DNA of 64,000 nt from CAZOBJ01 sp964577825. GTDB lineage: Bacteria; Planctomycetota; SZUA-567; JAFGNG01. The stretch lies in the NCBI GenBank assembly GCA_964577825.1, contig CAZOBJ010000003.1, positions 1-64,000 of the forward strand. Direction: 5' to 3'. Made by a program: the position numbers and the translations under genes. Each line of letters opens with the position of its first letter. Position 1 is the stretch's first letter. Shown piece after piece: positions 50,652-58,707 of this stretch. The notes under the pieces were generated by a model, which worked only from the letters and a program-made list of their open reading frames with translations, was not told the DNA's origin and made no database searches.

Positions 50652-50755
50652 GGGGCATTGCCTCCGACAGGCAAGTCGCCAAGGGATCTCCCGGGCCGCT
50701 CCCAGGATCACCCTTTTCTGTCCGCGGCGTGCGCCCGTTCCCGCGGGCCCCGGCC

Positions 50756-50783
50756 ATCCTACCGCTGGACCTGGCAAATGCAA
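50756..50783 (-). promoter_or_regulatory. promoter of the parvulin gene
   Basis: Minus-strand TTGCAT, 16-base spacer, TAGGAT. Confidence 0.4.
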
Positions 50784-50802
50784 GCCCTTCCGCGCACGCG
50801 CC

Positions 50803-50830
50803 TTGACTTCGCCCCGCTCGTGCCTAGAGT
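50803..50830 (+). promoter_or_regulatory. promoter of the 50896 gene
   Basis: TTGACT, 16-base spacer, TAGAGT; leader of about 58 bases. Back to back with the parvulin promoter. Confidence 0.5.
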
Positions 50831-50895
50831 GAGGGGGCCGGCCGCCAGCCAGTGTCTGGGCGGATCCGGTCCTTTGGCCGCCCAAGGAGGCGCAC

Positions 50896-52629
50896 ATGTC
50901 CGCACCGGCCCGGCGACGCCGCCGGTTGATCGTCACAAGTGTTCTGTTGATCGTACTCGTGGTCGTGCCGATCGGCGTGGGCTGGCTCCTGGCGCCCCTG
51001 CCGCCGGCGGGGCCGGGCGAGTCGCTTCTCTTCGCGCTCCCAGCGGACCGGTATCCCGTGGCCGTGGAGCTGCGCAGGGGCCGCGCGCTCTATGGCGAGC
51101 TCGCTGCCGACGGCCTGTGGCCCGCACCGGCCGGACAGGAGTCCGGACCCGGCACGGACGAGGCCGCTCAAGTGCGCGACCTGGTGCATGCATCGCCCTC
51201 GTTCTGGGCCCTGCGGGCCCTGGGCGAACAGGCCGCCGCGGGCGTGGCCGATCCGGGGGGTCGATCGGGCACCGCGCTCGTGCGGCTCGACAATCTCTCC
51301 TGGGCGGGCCTGCGGGCCTATCTGTGGTGGCATGAGGGCGACCTGTCGGCCCTGCTCGGCGATGCGCTCGCGGGCGGGGACCTGCACACCCGGTTCTGCG
51401 GCCGCGTGCTCGTGGTCAGCACGGCCCCCGCGTGGGCCGACGAGGCCGCGGACCTGCTCGCGAGCGGCAGCGCAAGCTCCGCCCGACCCGAGCCCCGTCC
51501 TTCCTATCCGCAGCAGGGACTGGTGCTGCGCTGGGCGGGCGGACAGGAGCAGCCCCCATCGTGGATCCCCGCGACGCTTGCACGCGACATGCCCGGCGCC
51601 CAGGTTACGATCGAACGGCAGGGCGGGGACCTGCGCCTGCGGGTCGACGCGCAGGTGCGCAGCGCACCCCTGGCCCGCGCGCACCAGAGCGCAGTCGCCG
51701 GCCCCGCGGGCGCGATCGAGCGCGTGCCGCCCATGCCGGAGCTGGATGCCTCGGACGTCATCGGGGGCAACGTCTGGGTTGCGCCGCGGCTGGTTGGTGG
51801 GCTGCTCACGAAATGGGAGGACACGAGCGTGCTGCGGCTCGTGGCCGCGGCGCTTATGCAGGCCAACGTGGTCCTGGGCATGGACGGCCGCATGGGCCTG
51901 CAAGTGCGCGCCTGCCCGCCCATGCAGATATTCTCCGAGGTGCCGGAGGCCCGCGGCTGGGTCGGCGTCCAGCATCCCGGCCAGATCCACACGCTGCTCT
52001 ACTGGTCAGCGCTCGTGGAAGTGGCGCGGTTCCGCGAGCCGGACGGCAATCCGCTGTGGGAGGCCGTGTGCGGCGAGACCAGACTGCTGACCGCGAACCA
52101 GGATGATGCTCGGTACACTGTGATGCGGCTGCATCAGTTCTTCTTCCACGGAATGCAGCCCTACTGGGGCCACCAGGAGGATGGTGAGGCCCTGGTCTTC
52201 GGCACGCACTTCTTCACGCAGGCGGGCGCGCATCCAGCCCAGGAGGACCGGCCCGCCTGGCCGCAGGCCGACGGGGCGCCCGGCCGGACCCTGGTCCGCG
52301 CGGCGGTGCGCTGGGCCCTGCCCCACGACGAGATCGCCAAGTGGCGCACCCTCGTGCTGGACAAGGCCATTCGTTGGGCCTGGGTGGACCCGCAGGCAGC
52401 GCCCGCAGTCCGGGCCCAGGTCGCGCACGCGGAGGCAATCCTGCGTGCACTCCCGCCGGGCCGGGCCCGCATGCGCCTGCATATCTGCCCCGAGACCCCG
52501 GAAGCGCAATCGGTTTTTTGCCTTGACATCGAGGCGCGCGCGCCGCTAAAAGAACTAGTCGCGGGACTTACAACGCATGGTCTTTCCCGCCAGGAAGTTG
52601 CGGAAGTGGCGGAATGGCAGACGCGCTAG
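50896..52629 (+). CDS. membrane-anchored protein of unknown function overlapping tRNA-Leu
   Basis: 577 residues, ATG 50896 (AAGGAGG upstream). Basic start (MSAPARRRRR) and one membrane helix (about 11-33), then a large exported domain with alternating strands and helices; overall plan resembles the DUF3352-like protein at 47845-49449 but I cannot show homology. The 3' end is odd: the tRNA-Leu promoter (52523-52552) and the first 30 bases of tRNA-Leu (52600-52629) lie within the frame, so the last residues (EVAEVAEWQTR) are encoded by tRNA sequence. Either a real overlap or the original stop was lost. Function unknown. Confidence 0.75.
   Translation: MSAPARRRRRLIVTSVLLIVLVVVPIGVGWLLAPLPPAGPGESLLFALPADRYPVAVELRRGRALYGELAADGLWPAPAGQESGPGTDEAAQVRDLVHASPSFWALRALGEQAAAGVADPGGRSGTALVRLDNLSWAGLRAYLWWHEGDLSALLGDALAGGDLHTRFCGRVLVVSTAPAWADEAADLLASGSASSARPEPRPSYPQQGLVLRWAGGQEQPPSWIPATLARDMPGAQVTIERQGGDLRLRVDAQVRSAPLARAHQSAVAGPAGAIERVPPMPELDASDVIGGNVWVAPRLVGGLLTKWEDTSVLRLVAAALMQANVVLGMDGRMGLQVRACPPMQIFSEVPEARGWVGVQHPGQIHTLLYWSALVEVARFREPDGNPLWEAVCGETRLLTANQDDARYTVMRLHQFFFHGMQPYWGHQEDGEALVFGTHFFTQAGAHPAQEDRPAWPQADGAPGRTLVRAAVRWALPHDEIAKWRTLVLDKAIRWAWVDPQAAPAVRAQVAHAEAILRALPPGRARMRLHICPETPEAQSVFCLDIEARAPLKELVAGLTTHGLSRQEVAEVAEWQTR
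52523..52552 (+). promoter_or_regulatory. promoter of tRNA-Leu inside the upstream CDS
   Basis: TTGACA, 18-base spacer, TAAAAG, preceded by a T-run. Predicted start near 52559, about 40 bases before the tRNA. Confidence 0.5.
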
Positions 52630-52687
52630 CTTGAGGGGCTAGTGGGCCTTATGGCCCGTGGAGGTTCAAATCCTCTCTTCCGCACCA
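52600..52687 (+). tRNA. tRNA-Leu (anticodon GAG)
   Basis: 88 bases, class II with a long variable arm (TGGGCCTTATGGCCCG). Acceptor GCGGAAG/CTTCCGC, anticodon loop TTGAGGG (GAG), T loop TTCAAAT, encoded CCA. Overlaps the end of the 50896 CDS by 30 bases. Confidence 0.95.
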
Positions 52688-52696
52688 AGCCTTCGC

Positions 52697-52724
52697 AGGG
52701 CCGCGGCAGACCGCGGCCCTTTTT
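52697..52724 (+). terminator. terminator after tRNA-Leu
   Basis: Perfect 9-bp stem GGGCCGCGG / CCGCGGCCC, CAGA loop, five T. Confidence 0.9.
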
Positions 52725-52843
52725 CATGTGGTGATGCATTCAAGTCTTTGAGGCCCGCGCTTTTCGAACCTCCCTGGCATTCCAGACCCACAGCCTGACA
52801 GAAGACTCGGACTCCAGAGCACTCGGATGATGCCCCCGGGTCG

Positions 52844-52871
52844 TTGACCGACGCAGCCTGCGGGGTAGAAT
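52844..52871 (+). promoter_or_regulatory. promoter of the pteridine reductase/folB/NAD operon
   Basis: TTGACC, 16-base spacer, TAGAAT (5/6 each), about 90 bases before ATG 52963. Confidence 0.65.
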
Positions 52872-52962
52872 CCGCACCGAGTGACCGCTTTCGGCTGGCA
52901 CCCGAGTTGCAGAGCCGCTCTGAGCTCGGCATGCATGCGCGCCGCGCCCCGAGGAGGACGTC

Positions 52963-53715
52963 ATGCCCGGACCTGACACGCCGCTTGCCGGACGAACCGC
53001 GCTTGTCACCGGCGGCGCACGGCGCCTGGGGCGCGCGATCAGCCTGGGGCTCGCCCGAGCGGGCGCGCACGTGGTCGTGCATTACCGCAGCTCATCCGAC
53101 TCGGCGCAGGAGGTCGTCTCCTCGATCCGCGGCCTGGGCGTGCAGGCCTGGGCGGTGCAGGCCGACTTGTCCGAGGCCGGCGCGCCGGAAGCGCTCTTCT
53201 CCCAAGCCGTGGACCGCGCGGGCGGGGTGGACGTCCTGGTCAACAACGCCAGCATTTTCCCGGACGACGCGCTCCTGGACCTTACCATGGAGGCCATTGC
53301 CACGAACGCGCGGGTGAATGCCTATGCCCCGTACGCGCTCGCGCGGGCCCTGTACGCCCAGGGCCGGGAGGCCGCGGTCGTCAACCTGCTCGACGCGCGC
53401 GTGGTCGACCGCGACGACGCGCACGCGGCCTATCACCTGAGCAAGCGGATGCTCTACACCTTCAACCAGGTGACCGCGCTCGCGTTCGCGCCCCGGGTGC
53501 GCGTCAACGGCGTGGCGCCGGGGCCGATCCTGCCGCCACCGGACGGGGACGAGGCCGTGCTCGACCGGCTTGCGCAAGAGCTGCCCCTACAGCGGCGGGG
53601 CATGCCCGAGGACGTGGCCCGGGCGGTCTTGTTCCTGGCCGCGAGCCCGTACGTCACCGGCCAGGTCCTGTTCGTGGACGGCGGCCGGCACTTGAGGACC
53701 CGGTTGTATGGCTGA
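52963..53715 (+). CDS. SDR-family pteridine (dihydrofolate/dihydropterin) reductase, PTR1/FolM-like
   Basis: 250 residues. TGGARRLGRAI (16-26) is the TG-x(3)-R-x-G variant that marks PTR1/FolM among short-chain reductases; VNNAS follows. In place of the usual catalytic Ser there is Asp in NLLDARV, exactly 13 residues before Tyr of AYHLSK, the same Asp-x(12)-Tyr-x(3)-Lys arrangement as in PTR1. It should reduce dihydropterin or dihydrofolate with NADPH in the cytoplasm. The stop overlaps the start of folB by 8 bases, supporting a folate role. Site GAGGAGG. Other SDR substrates cannot be excluded. Confidence 0.85.
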   Translation: MPGPDTPLAGRTALVTGGARRLGRAISLGLARAGAHVVVHYRSSSDSAQEVVSSIRGLGVQAWAVQADLSEAGAPEALFSQAVDRAGGVDVLVNNASIFPDDALLDLTMEAIATNARVNAYAPYALARALYAQGREAAVVNLLDARVVDRDDAHAAYHLSKRMLYTFNQVTALAFAPRVRVNGVAPGPILPPPDGDEAVLDRLAQELPLQRRGMPEDVARAVLFLAASPYVTGQVLFVDGGRHLRTRLYG

Positions 53716-54109
53716 GCAGGCGAGCGACCGCATCCATATCACCGACCTGTGGGTGCCCTGCATCATCGGGGTCAACGCCCACGAGCGCACGCACCCCCAG
53801 GAGGTGCGCATCGACCTGGCGCTGGACGTGGACCTGTCCCTGGCGGGCCGCACGGACCGGATCGAGCACAGCGTGGACTACAAGGCCCTCAAAGACCGCA
53901 TCCTGGCCGCGATCGAACCCAGTCAATGGTACCTGTTGGAGCGGCTCGCGCAGGCGGTGGCCGACGTGTGCCTGGCCGAGCCGCGGGTGCGCCGCGTGCG
54001 CGTGCGCGTGGACAAGCCCGGGGCCCTGACGCGTGCGCGCAGCGTGGGCGTGGAAATCACGCGCGCGCGTTCTTCCGACGCTCCGACCCCAGGCGAGGGC
54101 GGCGCCTGA
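53708..54109 (+). CDS. folB: dihydroneopterin aldolase
   Basis: 133 residues. FolB makes 6-hydroxymethyl-dihydropterin in folate biosynthesis. Family blocks: ITDLWVPCIIGVNAHER (13-29), QEVRIDLALDVDL, SVDYKAL and the C-terminal VDKPGAL with the catalytic Lys. Length slightly above the usual 120 because of an Asp/Pro-rich tail. Overlaps the pteridine reductase gene by 8 bases; followed 33 bases later by the nicotinamidase-like gene. Confidence 0.93.
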   Translation: MAEQASDRIHITDLWVPCIIGVNAHERTHPQEVRIDLALDVDLSLAGRTDRIEHSVDYKALKDRILAAIEPSQWYLLERLAQAVADVCLAEPRVRRVRVRVDKPGALTRARSVGVEITRARSSDAPTPGEGGA

Positions 54110-54142
54110 GCGCCGCTCGACCCACGCACAGAGGAGCTTGCC

Positions 54143-55183
54143 ATGCCCGCACAAGTGGACACGCGCCCCCTGCCCCTGCCCGAGCACTACGACCCGGCCC
54201 ACGCGTTCGAGGCGAGCTACGCGGTCGGGGACGCGGCCGCGCTCGAACACGAGGCGACCGCGTGGCGCGAGCGGCACGATCTGCGCCCCGCGCATCAGGA
54301 CGGCCCGAAGGTGGTGCTGCTCATGATCGACTTCCAGGTGGACTTCGCCTTCCCGGAGGGCGCGTTGTTCGTGGCCGGGCGGTCCGGTCGCGGGGGCATG
54401 GAGGCCGCGGACCGGCTGGCCCGGTTCGTGTACCGCCACCTGCGCGCGCTGACCGAGATCCGGTCCACCATGGACACGCATTTCCCCTTCCAGGTCTTCC
54501 ATCCGTGCGCGCACCTCACGCAGGACGGTCGCCATCCGGATCCGAATACCGTGGTCTCGGCCCGGGAATATCGCGACGGGGTCTACCGGGCCAATCCGGC
54601 CATGGCCGCAGCGCTGGGCCGCGACCCGGACTGGCTGCAACGCCAGTTCGTGCACTACTGCGAACGCCTGGAGGCCTCGGGCAAGTACCAACTCTTCCTG
54701 TGGCCGTATCACTGCCTGCTCGGGGGCACCGGGCACCGGCTCGCCGGGGTCATCGAAGAGGCGCGCCTGTTCCACGGGTTCGCGCGCGAGACGCGCAACC
54801 GGATCGAGCTCAAGGGCGGCCACCCCCTGACCGAGGACTACAGCGCCTTCTCCGCGGAGGTGGACACGCTCTTCACGGGCGAGCCCGTCGCGGAGGCGCA
54901 GCCGAACACGGCGCTCATGGACGAGCTCCTGTCCGCGGACCGCCTGCTCGTGGGCGGACTTGCGAGCAGCCACTGCCTCAAGACGAGCGTCATGGACCTG
55001 CTGGCCTACAGCCGGGAGCACGACCCCGCGCTCGCGCGCAAGGTGACCGTGCTCCGGGACTGCACCGCGCCGGTGGTGGTCCCCGAAGGCCAGGACTTCA
55101 CCGACGAGGCCGAACAGGCCCTCGACCGGTTCCAGGAGGCGGGCATGCGCGTGGTCGACAGCGCCGAGGCCTTCGCCGAATGA
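54143..55183 (+). CDS. nicotinamidase-like isochorismatase-family hydrolase
   Basis: 346 residues, much longer than the usual 180-210 of PncA. The isochorismatase core is present: LLMIDFQVDF (catalytic Asp, about 60-69), and GGLASSHCLKTSVMDLL with the catalytic Cys (about 275); an insert of some 100 residues (SGKYQLFLWPYHCLLGGTG region) lies between them. The next gene is nicotinate phosphoribosyltransferase, so conversion of nicotinamide to nicotinate for NAD salvage is the most likely reaction. SD AGAGGAG. The metal-site residues of classical PncA (D-x-H) could be DTHFPF near residue 112. Confidence 0.8.
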   Translation: MPAQVDTRPLPLPEHYDPAHAFEASYAVGDAAALEHEATAWRERHDLRPAHQDGPKVVLLMIDFQVDFAFPEGALFVAGRSGRGGMEAADRLARFVYRHLRALTEIRSTMDTHFPFQVFHPCAHLTQDGRHPDPNTVVSAREYRDGVYRANPAMAAALGRDPDWLQRQFVHYCERLEASGKYQLFLWPYHCLLGGTGHRLAGVIEEARLFHGFARETRNRIELKGGHPLTEDYSAFSAEVDTLFTGEPVAEAQPNTALMDELLSADRLLVGGLASSHCLKTSVMDLLAYSREHDPALARKVTVLRDCTAPVVVPEGQDFTDEAEQALDRFQEAGMRVVDSAEAFAE

Positions 55184-55205
55184 CCGAGCCACAAGGAGCC
55201 CGAGG

Positions 55206-56678
55206 ATGAGCGTTCTCGCGCGCCTGTACCAGCCGGGCCTGGCGCTGCTCACGGACCTGTACGAGCTCACCATGGCCTACGGCTACTGGAAGAGCGGCGT
55301 GGCCGACCGCGAGGCGGTGTTCAACCTGTTCTTCCGCAGGAACCCGTTCGGCGGGGGCTTTGCCATCGCCTGCGGCTTGCCCCAAGCGCTCGATTACATC
55401 CGCTCGTTCCGGTTCCAGGACGACGACCTCGTCTACCTGCGGGGTCTGACCGGCCGGGACGGCAAGCCGCTCTTCGACAGGGCCTTCCTGGACGCGCTCG
55501 CGGACCTGCGCTTCACCGGGGACGTGGACGGCATCCCGGAGGGCCGGGTGGTCTTTCCCAACGAGCCGCTTCTGCGCGTGCAGGGGCCGATCATGGAGTG
55601 CCAGATCTTGGAGACGTTCCTGGTGAACGCGCTCAACTTCCAGAGCCTGGTGGCCACCAAGGCCGCGCGGGTGTGCCTGGCCGCGGAAGGCGACCTCGTG
55701 GTCGAGTTCGGCGCGCGGCGCGCCCAGGGGCCGGACGGCGCGGTGAGCGCCAGCCGCGCCGCGTACGTGGGCGGGTGTGCGGGGACCTCGAACGTGCTCG
55801 CCGGCCGGCTGTACGATATCCCGGTCAAGGGCACGCACGCGCACTCCTGGGTGGAGTGCTTCGACGACGAGCCCGCAGCGTTCCGCGCCTGGGCCGATGC
55901 CATGCCCAACAACGCGGTGTTTTTGGTGGACACCTACGACTCGCTCCAGGGCGTGCGCAACGCGGTGGAAGTTGGCAAGCGCCTGCGCGAGCAGGGCCAC
56001 GAGATGGTGGGCGTGCGTCTGGACTCCGGGGACCTGGCGTACCTGAGCATCGAGGCGCGCAAGATCCTAGACGAAGGCGGATTCCCGGACGCGGTGATCA
56101 TGGCCTCCGGCGACCTGGACGAGCACATCATCTCCAGCCTCAAGCAACAGAAGGCAGAGATCCACGCCTGGGGCGTGGGCACGCGGCTCGCGACCGCGTA
56201 CGACCAGCCCGCGCTCGGATGCGTGTACAAGCTCGTGGCCGTGCGCGAGCCGGGCGGCCCCTGGCGGGAGAAGCTCAAGCTCAGCGAACAGATCGCCAAG
56301 ACCACCATTCCCGGCATCCTGCAGGTGCGCCGGTACAGGGTGGACGGCGAGTGCCGCTGCGACATGCTCTACGACGTCCGGCAAGGCTCGGCCTCCGGCA
56401 GGATCGTGGACCCCGCCGACCCGACCCGCCGCCGGTACGCACCGGAGGCGACCACGCACGAGGACCTGCTTGTCCCGCTCATGCGCGGGGGCGAGCCCGT
56501 GGCGGAGCCCGACACCGCCGCGCAGGCGCGCGACCGGGCGCAGAAGGACCTCGCCCAGTTCCACTGGGCCATCAAGCGGTTCGTGAATCCGCACGAGTAC
56601 CCGGTCGGACTCGAACAAGGCCTGCACGAGCACCGCCAGGGGATGATTCTCCAGGCGCGCGAAGAACACGGATCCTAG
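55206..56678 (+). CDS. pncB: nicotinate phosphoribosyltransferase
   Basis: 490 residues. LTDLYELTMAYGYWKSG (14-30) is the typical N-terminus; GTHAHSWV (about 209-216) contains the autophosphorylated His; DTYDSLQGV and VRLDSGDL form the nicotinate/PRPP site. It condenses nicotinate and PRPP to NaMN with ATP hydrolysis in NAD salvage. Start ATG 55206 lies 22 bases after the nicotinamidase-like stop. The length fits the long bacterial PncB group. Confidence 0.94.
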   Translation: MSVLARLYQPGLALLTDLYELTMAYGYWKSGVADREAVFNLFFRRNPFGGGFAIACGLPQALDYIRSFRFQDDDLVYLRGLTGRDGKPLFDRAFLDALADLRFTGDVDGIPEGRVVFPNEPLLRVQGPIMECQILETFLVNALNFQSLVATKAARVCLAAEGDLVVEFGARRAQGPDGAVSASRAAYVGGCAGTSNVLAGRLYDIPVKGTHAHSWVECFDDEPAAFRAWADAMPNNAVFLVDTYDSLQGVRNAVEVGKRLREQGHEMVGVRLDSGDLAYLSIEARKILDEGGFPDAVIMASGDLDEHIISSLKQQKAEIHAWGVGTRLATAYDQPALGCVYKLVAVREPGGPWREKLKLSEQIAKTTIPGILQVRRYRVDGECRCDMLYDVRQGSASGRIVDPADPTRRRYAPEATTHEDLLVPLMRGGEPVAEPDTAAQARDRAQKDLAQFHWAIKRFVNPHEYPVGLEQGLHEHRQGMILQAREEHGS

Positions 56679-56706
56679 GGAGGATCAGGAAGAGCCGTCC
56701 AGGGAG

Positions 56707-57111
56707 TCAGGGATCGCTCTCCAGCGCGCGGCGCACGGCCGCGGCCAGGGCGGTCCGGGTGAACGGCTTCGGCAGGCAGGAGCACTCCTCCGGCTCCGCG
56801 ATGGTGTTTGCGCCGCTTCCGCGCGGGAGGCCGCTCATGAGCAATCCCCGGGGCCCTTCCCGACCGTGAATGCGCGCGAGGTGTCGCAACAGCTCGGGCC
56901 CGGTCATGCCCGGCATCTCGATGTCCGTGAGCACGAGGTCGAAGCGCTCTCGCGCGCATCGCGCCGCCGCGTCGTCGCCGTCGCAAGCGCAGGCCACCAT
57001 GTAGCCCTCGGCGGCCAGCATCTCCGCGGCGAGCTGGCGCAGGCCGGCGTCGTCGTCGACGACCAGGACGCGGCGCAACGGGCCGGGGGGCTGCGGGGTG
57101 AGCTGTGGCAT
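56707..57111 (-). CDS. single-domain response regulator (receiver only)
   Basis: 134 residues from ATG 57111. Complete receiver: acidic pair in VLVVDDDAG (15-23), phospho-acceptor Asp in LVLTDIEMPGMTGPELL (in part, near residue 60), and Lys in CLPKPF near 112. No output domain, so it acts by protein interaction or phosphotransfer, like CheY or Spo0F. It lies downstream of the NarL-type pair but with a 214-base gap, so it may be a separate unit. Convergent with pncB. Confidence 0.88.
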   Translation of the reverse strand: MPQLTPQPPGPLRRVLVVDDDAGLRQLAAEMLAAEGYMVACACDGDDAAARCARERFDLVLTDIEMPGMTGPELLRHLARIHGREGPRGLLMSGLPRGSGANTIAEPEECSCLPKPFTRTALAAAVRRALESDP

Positions 57112-57325
57112 AGGCCCTCGCTTGATCCATGCGTACCGGCCCGCTCCGCCGGCCGTTGGCAACAAGGCGCTGGGCCTGTTCGCCGAAAACGTCCACGCAA
57201 ACTGGAGACGGTGCGGTACCGGACTACTCTTGGGCTGTCAGGATACCGGCCGAATGCGCCGCCCCCATTCGGGAACATCCTGATCGCGGGTGGGGATTAT
57301 CCTGAGGCGCGCCCGCGTACGCGGG

Positions 57326-57979
57326 CTAGAGGTCCAGCGATGTGAGCCCCTCGCGCAGAGAGATCTTGATCAGCTCGGCCACGCTCGTGCAGTGGAGCTT
57401 CGCCATCACGTGTTGGCGATGGGTCTCGATCGTCTTGGGACTCAGGTGCAGGCGATACGCGATCGACTTGGTGTTCAGGCCCTCGGCGATTAGCTGGAGC
57501 ACTTCGCGCTCGCGGGCTGTGAGCAGAGAAAGCACCGACCCGTTCTCATCGGCCAGGTGTCGTCCGTAGTCCTCGAGCACGGGCGCGCTGATCTGGGGGC
57601 TGAGGTACCCCTGGCCCGCGGCCACGGTGCGCACCGCGCGCAACAGCTCCTCGAACGCGCAGTCCTTGAGCAGGTACCCGGCCGCGCCCGCGGCGAACAT
57701 CTTGGCCACGAACCGCTTGTCCGCGTGCATGGACAGGGCCACCACGCGCACCCCCGGGCACGCGGCGCCGATGCGTCGGGCCGCCTCGATGCCGTTGAGA
57801 TCGGGCATGGTGACGTCCATGAGCACGACCTCGGGCCGCAGCTTGACGGCCAGGTCCACGGCGTCGCGGCCGTTGTCCGCCTCGGCGACCACGGTCGTGT
57901 CCGCGGCCCCGTCGAGCAGGGCCCGCAACCCCTCGCGCATCAGCTTGTGGTCGTCGGCGACCAGCACCCGCACGCTCAT
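57326..57979 (-). CDS. NarL/LuxR-family response regulator
   Basis: 217 residues. Receiver at 1-120 (VLVADDHKLMREG with acidic pair, VLMDVTMPDLNG with phospho-Asp, LLKD with the conserved Lys) and a C-terminal LuxR HTH at about 150-210 (LTAREREVLQLIAEGLNTKSIAYRL in part, SPKTIETHRQHVM). Its start overlaps the stop of the histidine kinase gene (ATGA at 57976-57979), so they form a translationally coupled two-component pair. Confidence 0.95.
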   Translation of the reverse strand: MSVRVLVADDHKLMREGLRALLDGAADTTVVAEADNGRDAVDLAVKLRPEVVLMDVTMPDLNGIEAARRIGAACPGVRVVALSMHADKRFVAKMFAAGAAGYLLKDCAFEELLRAVRTVAAGQGYLSPQISAPVLEDYGRHLADENGSVLSLLTAREREVLQLIAEGLNTKSIAYRLHLSPKTIETHRQHVMAKLHCTSVAELIKISLREGLTSLDL

Positions 57980-58707
57980 GCCTTCGACTCCCCGGCTCCC
58001 GGCTCCTGCAGGGGCACACGCAACGCGAGCGTGGTCCCGGCGCCGGGCGCCGTGTCGAGCTCCATGGCCCCGCCCAGGTGCAGGAGCCGCTCCCGGATGC
58101 TGAAGAGCCCATATCCGCGCAAATCGCGATGCGCCTGCTCCAGGCCTGCGGGGTCGAACCCCACTCCGTCGTCCCGGACGACCGTGCACAGCGCGTCGCC
58201 TTCGCGACGCAGCGTCACGCGCACCCGCCGGGCCCGGGCGTGCTTGGCGACGTTCGCCAGCGCCTCGCGCACCGCCTGGAACAGGGCCACGCGCACGTCC
58301 TCGGCCAGAGGCTTGTCGCGGCCGTCGTCCTCGAACGCGGTCTCGACGTCGTGGTGGGCCTGCAACTGTTCGAGCAGCCATTCCACCGCGCTCTCGAACC
58401 CGACCTCGTACAGGATGGGCGGGCTGAGCTGAAAGATCGCCACGCGCAGGTCCTGGATCGTCTGCTCCATGAGGCCGCGCACCTCTTCAAGGGACGGGCG
58501 CAGGCCCGCGGGCGCCTCCTGCAGGATGCCCCCGAGCCGGACCTTGGCCACGGCAAGGGTCTGGCCGATCTCCTCGTGGAACTCGGCGGCGATGCGGTGG
58601 CGCTCGCGCTCCTCGGCGAGCGCCGCTTCGCTGGCCAGAGACCGCAGCTCCTTTTGAAACCGCAGTAGCTTCTCCTCCGCGCTTGCGCTCGGTGATGTCG
58701 CGCGCAA
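57976..58707 (-). CDS. NarL-type sensor histidine kinase, C-terminal part (split by frameshift)
   Basis: Contains the HisKA_3 dimerisation domain ERERHRIAAEFHEEIGQ (phospho-His) and the HATPase: REALANVAKHARA (N-box), VVRDDGVGFDP and GYGLFSIRERLLHLGG. The true protein start is not here: residues from AEEKLLRFQKEL continue the PAS domain protein of the 58487-59557 frame, with the shift near 58690 (ERK-x-AEEKLL). The conserved junction argues for one kinase broken by a single extra or missing base. The listed end 58707 is the first start codon in this frame. Couples to the NarL-type regulator. Confidence 0.8.
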   Translation of the reverse strand: MRATSPSASAEEKLLRFQKELRSLASEAALAEERERHRIAAEFHEEIGQTLAVAKVRLGGILQEAPAGLRPSLEEVRGLMEQTIQDLRVAIFQLSPPILYEVGFESAVEWLLEQLQAHHDVETAFEDDGRDKPLAEDVRVALFQAVREALANVAKHARARRVRVTLRREGDALCTVVRDDGVGFDPAGLEQAHRDLRGYGLFSIRERLLHLGGAMELDTAPGAGTTLALRVPLQEPGAGESKA

